From contig NC_045144.1 of NCBI RefSeq assembly GCF_008831285.2, forward strand, positions 1,986,001 to 2,050,000: a stretch of 64,000 nt of DNA, read 5' to 3'. The stretch is from Nymphaea colorata. Lineage: Eukaryota; Streptophyta; Magnoliopsida; Nymphaeales; Nymphaeaceae. The translations under genes and the position numbers were made by a program. The notes below the pieces were generated by a model. The model did no database searches. It worked only from the letters and a program-made list of their open reading frames with translations, and had not been told where the DNA came from. This document shows, one piece after another, positions 40,542 to 53,070 of this stretch; the stretch's first letter is position 1, and every line of letters begins with the position of its first letter.

Positions 40542-41160
40542 CTGATAGATAATGAAATGTGCATCTATGGACCTTGGTGTTTTGCTGAACTAGAACATCC
40601 TGCTTCTAGTTTGGTGATCAGTAGTATCCTTCTATAGATCACTTCCTCGTGTCACTCTTAGTCCTTAAAACTCAACTGCTTCAAGTTTGCGATAATATTG
40701 GCGTTCTTCGGTGTAATTTGGTTCTTTGGATCAAACTACAAACCTATAAATGCCCATGCATGCTTAGATACCAACACACACAATCTTGAAAGCCCCTAAG
40801 ATGTCAACTTGACAAATGCCTTTCAGAAGCTCCTCTCTTGTAGAATGACCAGACAGAGGATAAAATGGTGATGATCCTCACACACACTTGACAAATGCAC
40901 ATCTACATACATTAGAATAATTAACCGATCTGTTCATAGGTTAAAATTCTAGCCTTGCTACAGAATTAATCGGTATCATATGCATTTGGCTTGTTGTGCT
41001 TCAATTACATGAAAAAATGGTGAAAGTTGCATGAACTTTCAACATAATCTATATGATTCTGACTGAACGTTATCATGATTGTAAAGTCTACTACAACAAT
41101 TTAGACTTTGGGCCACACATAACTCAAGTTTTCTTGTAAGATGAGAGATTGAGGTTGATG
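40542..41160. other. Sequence right of the PRP8 fragment
   Basis: No complete gene. On the minus strand near 40670-40745 a frame reads KEPNYTEERQYYRKLEAVEF, which looks protein-like but which I cannot assign. It could be a second captured fragment. Confidence 0.3.
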
Positions 41161-41167
41161 CGTGCCC

Positions 41168-41597
41168 CTTGGGGGTCGCTTGGCAACAGTAATACTCTGT
41201 TACTGTTTCATGAATCTAACCTAAATAATGAGGTAAATTCATAGGACACTGTAATGAATGTTACATGAATCTGCTTCATTATTGGGGAAGAGTAACAATG
41301 TATTGTTATCTCACGCACCTAACCCAAAAAATTGGTTAGATCCATTGGATACTTTAAAAAGTGCTTCATGGATCTGCAACATTTTCTTTGGGTAGATTTA
41401 TGAAATAGTAACAATGTATTACTAATGTCAAATAGTCCATTGGGATTGTTTGGTGACAGTAACACATTGTTCTTATCCCATAGTGTACTCCCCAAAAAAA
41501 AAAAACGCTCATTAAAGTGTTCCATGAATCTGCCCAATTTTTGGGGTTAGATATATATGACAACAATAGTGTGTTAAGTTGCTAAACTGCCCCTTAG
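41168..41597. mobile_element. MITE-like element with inverted ends (about 430 bp)
   Basis: Left end CTTGGGGGTCGCTTGGCAAC, right end GTTGCTAAACTGCCCCTTAG (imperfect inverted repeat). The interior repeats GACAGTAACA and CATGAATCTG words in both halves, as in an element duplicated on itself. Motifs are shared with the small element at 5977-6070. Confidence 0.55.
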
Positions 41598-43949
41598 GGT
41601 TCATATAATTTGGATATCTCCCAGGCCATCATCGACGTCATTTTTACCTCTTAATTTTACTTGACCCCCTTGGTTTAGTCTAATACTTTTATTGGTTTGC
41701 TAGTACTGGGCCTTCACTGATAACAACTGCTTCACACCTTACCTGCCTAATTGGCCATGTTGAATTCAACAAGCCTTCTTGACTAGATCCGGAATAAATC
41801 TAAAGTTTCCAGCACCTGCACGGGACAAAACCTCCAGCCATATGAACGAACTACCTTTTCAGTTTTAGAAATTTTTCAAAAGTATACCTAAAGATTTGAC
41901 AATAATAAAAAATACAATAACAAAAATCACACCTAACTTTTTAATACTAGTAAAAGCATGTTCAACTTTTGCACCAACGATAAAAAATATAATGCTCTAT
42001 CAATTAAACGCTAGGTTGAATATCACTTAGGTTGCGCTAATGTGGTAAAAAAAAAACTAAAATATTATTACAAAAAAAAAAATTATGTTTGTTGTTTCTA
42101 TTAGCCCTTTAAGACTACACCAACTATATTGTAGATTAATGCCTAACCTAAATTAATTGTTTTTATTAATATCAAAATTATTGGAGTACTTTTTTATTAA
42201 GCCTTAAAAGTTAATGCAAGAATAACTCAAGTGCATCTACTTGCAAAATGAGTATTGTGTTCAAGTCCTTTTAGATGGCCAAAAAGAAAATTTTTATTAA
42301 TATCACAATTAAGCTGACAAAAATAAATTTATGAACATCTTAATTAACTATGAAAATGGTTAATTGTCTTTTTGGCAATATAAAAAAGTTATGTGTGTTT
42401 TCATTATTCTGAAATATTTGAGTGTGTTTTTAGGAAATTACTTTTTTCCTTTTTAGCAGAAAAAAAAATTGTCACCAAGTGCAATTTGACGAGTCTTCTT
42501 TCATGAGAATTGCACTCATTCCTCATAAATAGAGTTGAAAATTCACAATATTTTTTAATCAATTTGCCTTTTAAAATCAATTTTTTTTTTGTATCTAGCT
42601 GAGGTTTGGCAAATCTCCATGAGTACTTCTTTTCTTTATGGAATGAATCGATTTCAAGGAGGTAAGTGTTGTCTTTAGAACTTTGATCATCATACTAAAA
42701 AATTTTAAAAATGCAAATAGAGGATTACAAGTCGAATTTTGTAAGTGCATTGTAAACCTTGGAATGCATTAAGTTTTGGTTATCTATTCAAGAACTGATC
42801 TTCATGAAGCCAACTCTGTATATTACATTTATAAGGTTTGTTTTCAAAATAATGAACAAATGAAAAACCAACTAGATCGAAACCTACAGATGCCAATAGC
42901 ATGTTTAGTTATTTATAAAGGCTAATAGTATTTGGAGACGTGGACTCCTAGTGTATAGTAAGCTCCTCCCTTCATAACTAAGCATGCACTGCAAAAGATC
43001 TCAATAGGAATCGATTGAGATTTCCTTTGGCTCTCTAGAAGCACCACAAAAGGGAGCCGCTTATTTACTTGAGCTGTGTGAAGAAAAGAGGCCAAAAGGT
43101 CCTTAATGATTTTCATATATACAATGTTCCTGGTTTCCCCTACACGCTATATATCCAAAAAATTTGATTTAAATAAACATATATATTATGTTTGATCACC
43201 TCTTGCAAGTCAAGTTGTTCTCAAAGGCTCAAATGGGCCAACAAAATATACAATTTGGTAATTTCGCACTATTTCACAATCCAAACGATTCACATAGTTG
43301 TTCCTAATTAAAAGACTCAAGGGATGCAGCAAAGATTGGAAAATCAAACAATTTGCCGTAATCAACTGCTTAGAGATTTGGTTTGGGAATATCTTTATTT
43401 TATTTTCTATTTAGTTTTTTTCACACTATTTTCTTTCACTTGATGCATTTTGGCTTTTAGATTTTTGTATGGGCAAAATGAATCATGCAAGTTGAATGAA
43501 AGAGTGAAAGCATATTAGGCATTAGTTAGAGTGACATAATAGCTTGTAATAAACTAAAGCCAGCACACCCTATGACAACTAAAATTGTCCACTATGCTTT
43601 AGATTATGTTTACTTTGTAAGCCCCTAGCACACTTGATTCCTCAACATGATTGATGATAAGTATACTCAACTAAGGCATGTATTATGTACTTCATATTTG
43701 TAGTTACATCAAACTTTCCTATGAAGTGACTTAATTTCCCAACACAAACGACTTTGTACCTCTTCTATACTTCTTGAATTAAAATTAGTTGTTTCCATAG
43801 ATATATTTTACTTGAATAACTCAATTTTGGTTTTATATTGCACATTAAGTTATCTTCTCAAGACATGGTCACGTAACCTCTAAGGGACATTGTTTGAGCC
43901 ATGTGCTCTTAATTTTGTTCCCTCCAAGTTTCGACTAGCAGGTGTAGTT
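41598..43949. other. AT-rich intergenic DNA
   Basis: About 2.3 kb with long A and T runs. No coding homology, inverted ends or tandem arrays noticed. Confidence 0.6.
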
Positions 43950-45511
43950 GATAGAAGCTTCGAGAGGGTCTCTGCTTTGGGCTTCTAGGGTCTTAGGGGG
44001 CAAGCGTTCATTGAGGGCTTGTATACAGGACTCTCTGAAGCGATCGATCCAAGAGATGGCATTCAACCTGGAAAAGACTCTCATACGTTCAGAATGGCAG
44101 CCCCTTCTTCTAATGGAGGCAAGAATAATTTTTAGAGTAAGAAGTGTTCTTGGGTTCAAGTTGTTGATAGCACTGGTGATTGAAGTGAAGCAAACTGGGA
44201 GGAGAGTCTGGCTATTCCAGATCTATGTATTTAGGAGATTAAGGGCAAGAAAAACCTATTCGTCTCTCCAAATACTAGGAAAAGAATGTTGGCCTCTTTT
44301 CAATGGATAGTGATAGCTACCCTATGGGAAGGCAACCCTATTGGTTGGGACTCTCTCAGATCATTGTGGAATTGCACGGGTTATGAAATTGGATCAAATC
44401 TATATGGTTCACAATTCTCTCAAAAAGGTTGTTTCTTATTAGAATTGCATCAAAGGAGGATTTAGAGACGATTCTTCAACCACTATTATGGAGGGTTGCT
44501 AAAAATGATTTGCTATCTATCAAATGGCAGTTGGAGATGTCTTTCAAGATTGAAGCTGCATCCAAGGTTTCCCTATAGACTCTGCTTTTGAATTTTCCAG
44601 TTCATATCTGGAACCACTAGGTGTTAATTGAGATAGCAAAATTGGTTGGGGACGTCTTCGTAGATGCAAATGCTTTTACCAAAAGTTGTGCAGATAAAAG
44701 TATGCAAGAATGCTTTCTTCTATTCCTATTGATTTTATGCATGTTGCTTGATTTTTTGTTTTTCATGGTGATATTTTTCTGAAACAACAAGAAGTTTATG
44801 ATGGGAAAATATAATTCTATAACAAATGTGGAGCTACGTGGGGCAGCATATTCTCCTATTAAAGTATCTCATTATGATGGTCAGGCTCAAGGTGGGCCTG
44901 GTCTTTTTTGTTATGAGGCAACCCAAGAATGTGCCCAAGCAGGTTGAAGATTGACACTGATTGTAACTTGTTGTTGATCCTAATGGAAAGAAAATATTAA
45001 TGATTCATGTGTGCATATTGATGACAAAACTGTCTCTGATATCCCCAGAATGCATGCAGATTTATGAATAATGATGATCTAGTCTTAAGGAATGATATAG
45101 ATGCTTAGATTGATGATCCCGTGATAGCTGTGGATGTTTAGAAATCTGACAATGCTGAGAGGGCTAGGGAAGTTGCATTGAGTCCATTAGCCTCATATGA
45201 GTTTGATGGAAGCTTAGTTAAGGAGATTGTTTTTTGAATAGAAATGGAGGTGGTTGGAGGAAGGGAACGTACTTCGACTACAGGGGCTGTAGGGAAAAAG
45301 CGCATTCTCAAATGTAAAGAAGTTAGTACTATTAAGGAAATGAGAGTTTCTATGAGAGAAAAGCGAAAGATGAAGAAATTGCTTGACATCTAGGTTCTTT
45401 ACAAGGTTTCTTCGAACTGTTTGATCCTTGTGCATGAGTTCATTTTTGTTTTTGGGGAGTCTATGTAGACCTTGGTAGAGGGATGAAAAATATATCTAAC
45501 ACGCCTACCCC

Positions 45512-45776
45512 ATGAACATTCTTGGCTGGAATGTGAGAAGGCTTGAGTCTTGTATCCCAACATGGGTGGTTTCTACTAATTAGAGAGTTAAAAGCATGTA
45601 CATTTTTCTTATTTGATACAATGATATCAAATGAGAGGTTGGATAGATTTGCTTGTGAGTTTAGTAGTAATGACATTGACTCAAATTTGACAGCTCATCA
45701 AAATTTGGGATGCATCATCTATGGTTGGAATTGTCAGCTATTCAAATTCATTTCCTACATATTTAATCTCTATTGA
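45512..45776 (+). pseudogene. LINE ORF2 endonuclease, N-terminal piece
   Basis: MNILGWNVRRLES is the typical start of the plant L1 endonuclease (MNILSWNVRGLG type). A stop and a frame change follow. RELKACTFFLFDTMISNERL then matches the next block (FFLMETKxSNER type). Confidence 0.8.
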
Positions 45777-45942
45777 GTCAACTGTATATTTGAAATTATA
45801 GCTTCTACTTGCATGGTTGATGTTGTGGGATTTTATCTTCCCACATTTTTTTATGGCACATAGAACTCAGTTTCTTATGCTTGATAGAGACCCTACTTAG
45901 GTGCTTTTAAAAAGCTGGTAGGGTTCTTTTCGACTTTATATG

Positions 45943-46137
45943 TGTTGAATTAGAAGAGTTTATGTTTCTAGGTGGTTCTTTGTAATATTTAATAGTTATG
46001 AGGTCTCTTGAAACATTTCTCTATTTTTGGTTGATGTACTTTGTAAATATCTCTTCTACCCTAATCTCTTTATTATGGAGATTAGGGTTAGTGAATGGAT
46101 TAACTTTTCTCTCTCTCTAAGTCTGTCAGCTGCAACA
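45943..46137 (+). repeat. 5' LTR (195 bp)
   Basis: Starts TGTTGAATTAGAAG and ends CTGCAACA. Pairs with 51224-51417. Contains a CTCTTTATTATGGAG stretch that may hold its promoter. Confidence 0.95.
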
Positions 46138-46150
46138 TGGTATCAGAGCC
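46138..46150 (+). other. Primer-binding site
   Basis: TGGTATCAGAGCC directly follows the 5' LTR. It is the exact complement of the initiator-methionine tRNA 3' end used by copia elements. Confidence 0.95.
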
Positions 46151-46909
46151 AGCGACTTGAAACTGGCAACATGAATCAGGCTGTCTCTTCTCAGGTGATA
46201 TCTCTTCCATCATCTTCTCCTTCTTTTCCTTTAATTTTTCTTCCCCTCCTCTTTCGTCTGTTCTAGTTGATGATTTTGAGTAAGGAAACTGTGTGAAGGA
46301 GTCTATTCAGGCTCTAAAATATGCCTGAATAGACTCCAACCTTGGATTTCAACAACAATATATAGTATCACAGCTATGTGGGAGTATATGTTGATTAACA
46401 TATTATGGACTGACATTGTTCTATGCTCAAAGAAGCTAAGTGGAGGACTGCTCTTTATGAATGCTGCGGCAGTCAATGTTGAATCTTTTTTTTCTGTTGT
46501 TGTTGATGATTTGTGGAGGATAGTCGGCTGATACGGCATTGTTATATGCATTAAACAACAAGTTGTTGGTTTGAGCAAACAGTACAAGCAGTTGTGGATT
46601 AGTTTCTGCTGTCGTGGGGTTGCTGTTAACAGGTGGGCAGCAGTCAGGTGGACAGCAAACTTCTGTCATGGGGTTGTTGTCAGCAGGTGAATAACAACCT
46701 GTTGTCATGGGGTGCTGTTAGCAGGTAGATAGGAGTCTGCTGTGGTGGTACTTATTTTTATTTAAGAATGGTTGTTTCATCCTTACAATATTATTCACTT
46801 CTACTATCAGATTGTTTGTAATTTTGTTTGGAGAAGTGCTACACATCTGCATGATAATGTTTACTCTTGTTGTGTGGTGTTGGACAATTGTTCATTGCTG
46901 ATCAGTCTC

Positions 46910-46911
<2 letters not shown>

Positions 46912-46956
<45 letters not shown>
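46912..46956. repeat. TA microsatellite in the copia leader
   Basis: About 22 TA units between PBS and gag start. The length is unusual for a copia leader and is probably a later expansion. Confidence 0.95.
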
Positions 46957-46960
<4 letters not shown>

Positions 46961-46997
46961 CGTTGTTTTTTGCTGAACTCTTGTGGACAGATTTACT

Positions 46998-47830
46998 ATG
47001 GCTGAAAATCCCAAAGTTGATTTCTCTCATGAGTTTAAAATTGGAGGAAACTCATTCTCTTATGGTTCTATTATAAAGTTAAATGAATCTAACTATGAGA
47101 TTTGGTTCTATGTGTTTATGATGTCTATGATTGGACATTGAAAGGAGCATGTTATAGATGAAAATGAACATGTGGAGAAGAGTGGAAATATAGTTCATGG
47201 AAGGAAGATAATAGTCATGGATCATGAATAGTGTATAACCGTAGATTACTTCTATTATTGCATACTATACCTCTGCCAAACAAATGTGGGATTTTTTGAA
47301 ACAAACGTACTCAAATAACAAGAATGTTAGCAAGATATTATAGGTGGAAGAGGAACTACTTAATTTGCAGCAAGATGTCCAAAGTCTTGCTCAGTACTTT
47401 GCTTATCTCAAGTCAATCTATGGACGGCTTAAAGCATTACATCCCCCATGTCCAACATGCTGTAAGACTCATAGTGAACAGTCTATGTTTGCAAAGTTCT
47501 ACAAGGTCTCTATTCTGTATATGCAGTAGCAAAGGCGCAAATGTTGACTGGAGTAGAAATCCATGACCTAGCTGAACCTTACAATAGACTCAACCGCCTT
47601 GCTGTAACCATTTCTCCGCCTTCTAGTGATGCCCATGCCTCTTCCTTGGTGACTTCAAGAGATCGTGAACGTAGTTTTTCCAAGGATTAGGGCATAGGTC
47701 GAGGGTCAGGAGGAGGTCGGGAGAGATTTCAGTGCACCTACTATGGGAAAATAGGGCATTTGAAAGTCAGATGTTGGGATAAACATGGTCGTCCTTCTAC
47801 TGCATCCTTAGGAAGAAGCGTTGCATCTAA
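46998..47830 (+). pseudogene. Copia gag
   Basis: The ATG at 46998 gives MAENPKVDFSHEFKIGGNSF. KLNESNYEIWFYVFMMSM and later blocks carry stops. The zinc knuckle near 47732 reads CTYYGKIGHLKVRCW, in which the second cysteine is replaced by tyrosine. Confidence 0.85.
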
Positions 47831-47927
47831 GTAGGGCAAGAATTATTTACAATCTCCTATTGGATCTTTATAGGCTGCTTCCTCAATAGTAGAGGGGTCT
47901 TTATCTTCTTCTCCCCACCCTACGACT

Positions 47928-48590
47928 GTGACTGTGAATATCAACAAGTTAGAGTATGAAGAGTTATTAGCACACAAATCTACCCAGCCATCAGCCTCTA
48001 CAGTTATGACAAACAATGCTACGTCCATTGATAGTACCCCGCATGATACATGTACTACTTGGATTATTGATTCAGGAGCATCGAGACACTTTTGTAGTAG
48101 ACCTTCTATGTTTATCGTGCTACACTCATTACCTCAAACACGTCATATGAGACTTGCGGATGGTAAATGATCTCCTATTATGGGTTATGGAGATATTAAG
48201 ATTTCTCAGTCTATAACAATTCCTAATGTGTTATATGTTCTTAAGTTACCCACTAATCTTTTATCAGTTGGATAATTGATTAATGATTTACATTGTCATG
48301 TTACATTTGACTCTAGTTTATGTTCATTTCAGGACTTGCAAACTGGGAAGACGATTGGTGGAGGCTATGAGAAAGGAGACATCTACTTCTTGTCAGATTT
48401 TGTGGGTATTGTAGCTTTTTCGACTACTTCATTGTCCTCCTACTTCCAGTGGCAACTTAGACTTGGTCATCCATGTGTCTCAAAGCTTGGTCACCTTTTT
48501 CCTCATCTTTCAGTACCAGAGTCGTTCCAGTGTCAAGCCTGTCAACTTGGCAAACACATCGTAGAAGTTATTCATTGAGTTTTAGTTCGT
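47928..48590 (+). pseudogene. Copia protease and GAG-pre-integrase region
   Basis: The protease site WIIDSGASRHFC is at about 48059. NVLYVLKLPTNLLSVG and then the zinc region WQLRLGHPCVSKLGHLFP with CQACQLGKH follow. At least two in-frame stops. Confidence 0.9.
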
Positions 48591-49320
48591 CCAGTTGTGG
48601 ACTATTTGGTCTTCTTCATGTTGATGTGTAGGACCCTAGCAGAGTTGCTAGTCGGTTTAGATTTCATTATTTTTTTGTCATTGTTAATGATTATTTTCGA
48701 GTCACTTGGGTTTTTCTTTTGAAAGAAATGTCTGAAGTCATATATACTCTCAAAAACCTTATTATTGATCAAAAACCTTATTATTGAAATTAAGACCCAG
48801 TTTGGTATTCTTGTTAAAAGCATTTGCAATGATAACACTCTTGAGTTCAAGACATCTACCTTAATGAAATTTTACTCTGATAATGGCATTTCTTCTGAGT
48901 TTACTTGTCTGATACCTCTCAGCAAAATGGAGTAGATGAGCGAAAACATCGCCAACTTTTAAATGTGGCTCGTTCCCTAATGCTTTATACTAATCTACAA
49001 GCATATTTTTAGAGATATGTCATCCTCACTGCTTGTTACTTGACCAATTATTTACTTTCATCCTCCATTGGCAAGCAGGTTCCCATTAAACTTGTGCATC
49101 CACAACGACCGTTGTTTTTAGTAGCTCCCAAAGTATTTTGTTGCATATGTTTTGTTCACATACTTGGACCCACACATGATAAATTTGGTGCTTAAGCCAT
49201 TAAGTGTATCTTTATTGGCTACTCCAGAAACTATAAAGGCTACAAATGCTTTGACCTATTGACTTAAAAGGAGTATATCAGTGCGGATGTGACTTTTTTT
49301 GAGTCTTAGCCCTATTATAG
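48591..49320 (+). pseudogene. Copia integrase core
   Basis: Fragments FVIVNDYFRVTWVFLL, YSDNGISSEF and QQNGVDERKHRQLLNVARSL mark the catalytic core. VFCCICFVHI-like and FIGYSRNYKGYKCF mark its C-terminus. A short duplication (AAAACCTTATTATTGA, 48754 and 48770) adds a frameshift. Confidence 0.85.
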
Positions 49321-49330
49321 TCCATCTCCT

Positions 49331-50460
49331 ATGTCTATTGAAATGCCACTGTCACCTCACCCACTACCTATTCCTCCTATTCCTTTGGAGTCAGTCCCTT
49401 TTGAGTCTCTTTCTAGAGATTCTCCTTATGTAGTGCCCAAGTTTCGTGATCCTTTGCTGGTCTACACAGATCGACAAGACCCTTCTCATGCTCCTTCCCC
49501 AACCGCTTTTCAGGAGGTAAGTACATCTGAAGTATGTAGACCTAGTCCATCTGATCCCCGTAAAGACTTACCTATTGCTTTTCGCAAAGGCAAGCGACAA
49601 TGTACTCTGCATCCTATGTTTCTACTGATGGTGTTGGTAAAAATATACAATAGTCTATTCACGCTCTGACTACCCATGTAATTCCTACTTGTCACCAACA
49701 GGCTTTATTAGATACCCAGTGGAGATAGGCTATGCAAGATGAGGTGGATATATTAGTTCAGTAAGACACCTGAGAACTTGTTGATCCTCCTCCTGATTAT
49801 GACATTGTTGGCTCCAAGTGGGTATTTACAGTGAAATAGAACTCTGATAATTCTATGAAAAGATACAAAGCTTGGTTGGTTGCTAAGGGCTACACGTAGA
49901 CTTACGAGGTTGATTTCTTTGAGACTTTCTCTCCTGTTGGTCAGTTGGAAACCATTCGTCTTATCATCTATGTGATTGTACACTATAACTCGCACATATA
50001 TCAGCTTGATGTCAAAAATGTCTTTTTGTGTGGTGATCTCAATGAAACTATCTATATGCAACAACCATAAGGGTTTGAACGATAGGGGGAGTGTGGAAAA
50101 GTGTGCAAACTGAAGAAAGCTATTTATGTGACTCAAGCAGAGTCCTCCTGCGTAGTTTCACAAGTTCTCTAAAGAAGTCTCAAAGTGTGGATTTGCGAGA
50201 TCCCCTCATGATCATTCTCTATTTATCAAGAAGACGTCCAAGGGTATGACCGTTCTAGTGATTTATGTAGATGATATTATCCTGATAGGTGACTTCGATC
50301 AAAAAATTTATGATACAAAACTGTTCCTTCAAAAACATTTTGTGACGAAAGATCTTGGTTCACTGCCATATTTCTTGAGAATAGATGTTGCTCACAACAG
50401 GGAAGGTGTAGTCTCTTTCAACAGAAGTATGTTCTTGATTTATTGCAAGACACCGGAATG
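49331..50460 (+). pseudogene. Copia linker and reverse transcriptase
   Basis: Pre-RT block AFRKGKRQCTLHP at about 49578. RT blocks VGSKWVFTVK, KAWLVAKGYT, FFETFSPVGQLETIRLI and the catalytic VIYVDDIIL at about 50258. Stops occur in most blocks. Confidence 0.9.
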
Positions 50461-51215
50461 CTAGGAGCTAAACCGGCCAATCTACCTATGAATCCACACA
50501 TACATCTTCATGATGACCAATCAAAATTAGTGGATTCTCGATCATGTAGATCCCTTATTGGAAAGCTCCTCTATGTTACTGTGACATGACCGAACATTAG
50601 CTTTGCAGTGAGGAAGCTAAGTTAATTTATGGAAAAACACAAAAAAGTTCATCGGGATGTTGTTTTAATGGTGGTCAAATATATGAAATCATCTCCTGAA
50701 AAAGGGTTTTTGTTCACCAAAGGGAAAACCCTAGAAGTGGAAGCCTATAGTGATGCTGACTATGCTGGTTAAGTCGAAGACAAGAAATCTACCACAGGAT
50801 TCTGTGTATTTGTGGGAGGCAACCTTATATATTGGAGAAGCAAAAAGCAAGGTGTGGTGTCAAGATCTAGTGCTGAATTCAAATACAGACCTATGACTCA
50901 AACTGCCACTGAAATGACTTGGGCTAAATCCATGCTATCTAGCCTAAGTGTGTCAATTTCGCTTCCCATGAAGATGTATTGTGACAATCGAGCAGCCACA
51001 TACATTACAAACAATCCAGTTTTCCACGAGGGAACTCTACATATTGAAGTGGACTGCCATTACATTTAGGATCTCGTTCAAGGAGGAACCATTGCCACTA
51101 TTCATGTACCATCAGAAGATCAAGCTGCAGATGTCTTCACCAAAGCTCTACCTATTGGTGATTTCTCTAGATGTTGTGACAAGCTAGACATGTTTAACAT
51201 GTATGCTCCAGCTTG
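50461..51215 (+). pseudogene. Copia RNase H
   Basis: SDADYAG then a stop, DKKSTTGFCVFVGGN, SRSSAEFKYRPMTQ, CDNRAATYITNNPVF, EVDCHY and a stop. It ends KLDMFNMYAPA at about 51215. Close in sequence to element B at the window start, so the two belong to related lineages. Confidence 0.92.
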
Positions 51216-51223
51216 AGAAGGAG

Positions 51224-51417
51224 TGTTGAATTAGAAGAGTTTATGTTTCTAGGTGATTCTTTGTAAAATTTAATAGTTATGAGGTCTCTTTAAACATTTC
51301 TCTATTTTTTGTTGATGTAATTTGTAAATCTCTCTTCCACCTTAATCTCTTTATTATGGAGATTAGGGTTAGTCAATGGATTACTTTTCTCTCTTTCTAA
51401 GTCTGCCAGCTGCAACA
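51224..51417 (+). repeat. 3' LTR (194 bp)
   Basis: Follows the polypurine GAGAAGGAG and starts TGTTGAATTAGAAG, ending CTGCAACA. Followed by ATATG, the second target-site copy. Confidence 0.95.
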
Positions 51418-52429
51418 ATATGTGCATATGTTTTTAGCTACTTTCATTCTCTGGCCTTAAAGAGATCAATCAAGAGAAATATCAATTTACTTAGTCTAAT
51501 AAACATATGTTTACTTTTTTATCTATAGTAAAATTGATAGGTGTTTTGTCAACAAATTATGACTTGATTAGTTAGATGATTGATGCAGTCTTTGGGTTAA
51601 AATGACAACATCATCTAATTGTTATGTCTTATTGTTCCAGTTTATGCCTTCAATGCAAATCAATTTGTAAAAAGGCATTTTCTTATATTTTAAACATTGT
51701 AGGAACATGTTGGTTGCGCTGGTAATCATTAAAACATGGAATACTCCTACTAGAGGGTACCTTATGGTCTAGCTGGTACCTAAGCTTAATTGGATGAGAA
51801 GATGGCCTAGTAGATGAAATAAGCTCTCAGTTGGAAGAATTGATTTTTGGTTTATTTTTTGAGAAATGAGCTATTAGATTTATATGAGTCAATTGCTGTC
51901 ATAATCAAGACTGGATTGTTAAGGAGAAGCAAATTTCATCGGAGCTCATCCATGCTATGAGGAAAGATGAGATAATGCTGAACCAAAAAATTAAATCTCA
52001 CTATATCAAAGAGGGTGATGGTCATAATGTCTTTTTCCACTCAGTTGTTAATAGGAGAAATTTAGGAATACCATAGATATGTTTGAATCAAGTTTGGGCT
52101 TTTTTGTTGGCATGGATCTGGCTCATACGCATGTTTCCAACAATTCAAGGGTTTCTTTGCTAAGGATTCTTCATTTGGGCAGCTGATGGCAGACTTATGG
52201 GATGGACCTAGAGTGCTAAAGAGGAGAATGCCAAATTATTTGCTCCAATCTCTAATGAATAAATCTGTTAAGCAGTTATGGAAGCTAATTCGGATAGGTC
52301 TTCAGGTACGGATGGCTTTTCTAAATGTTTTTTTCAGCATTATGGGGATGTTTCTGGGAAAGATGCCTCTATAGCAATCAAAAATTTATTTCAACATGGT
52401 AAGATGTTCAAAACAATTGATAGAAACCA

Positions 52430-53070
52430 TATTATTTTGATAAGGAGGAATGAGAATGTGATTCGTTATCCAATTTTAGGTCAATTGCCTTAAGGAACAA
52501 TATATTCAAGTTCATTTCCAAAGTGATGGTGCCTTGAATGAAAGATATTCTCTTTAGAATTATTGCTAGCACTCATGGCGGTTCTTGGAAGGGGGAATCA
52601 TTAATCATTGTTTTTTTGGCCCATGAAACGATTCATTCTATGTCAAAGCGGTCTTCTCATAGTGTTTACACTAAAATTGACTTATTTAAGACATATGATA
52701 GGGTCAAATTGAGGTACTTAGAAGAGTCTCTTTCATATTTGGGTTTCATCCAACTTCAATGGTTAGAGTTCTCAAATGTGGTTCCACCACTTCTTAAGTG
52801 ATGTTGATAAATGGAAGCAAAACATTTGTTTTATGGAAAGAGAAATCTTCATCAATATGGAAATTTTTTATTGGAGAACTCAATATGCTACTCATAATCA
52901 TCAAAAGAAGTCACCTCAGAGAGGAAAATACATTCAGTCTACTCACTTACTTGCCTATGTAGATGATCTCTTGTTTTTTCTCAAGGCCTCAATGAAAAAT
53001 ATCAAGGTATTCAAAAAATTATTGAATGATTTTATGCACCACGCAGGGATGATGGTAAACTAAAAAAAGG
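52430..53070 (+). pseudogene. LINE ORF2 reverse transcriptase
   Basis: Blocks in order: NIFKFISKVMVP, HGGSWKGESLIIVFLAHETI, VYTKIDLFKTYDRVKLRYLE, and the catalytic region LLAYVDDLLFFLKAS (VDD in place of the usual ADD). Stops at 52799 and elsewhere break the frame. Confidence 0.85.

Larger units (their letters stand above)
45943..51417 (+). mobile_element. Full-length Ty1/copia element, 5475 bp, inside the LINE
   Basis: Complete layout: 5' LTR, PBS, gag, protease, integrase, RT, RNase H, polypurine tract, 3' LTR, with a perfect 5-bp target duplication ATATG (45938-45942 and 51418-51422). Stops are scattered through every domain, so it cannot make a working polyprotein. The LTRs differ at about a dozen positions over 195 bp, in keeping with an old insertion. 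Removing it rejoins the LINE. Confidence 0.95.

Noticed and set aside
43948-44310. Plus-strand frame of 120 codons as a gene
   Set aside because: It lies at the start of the LINE ORF1 region, lacks homology of its own, and nearby frames carry the ORF1-like motifs.
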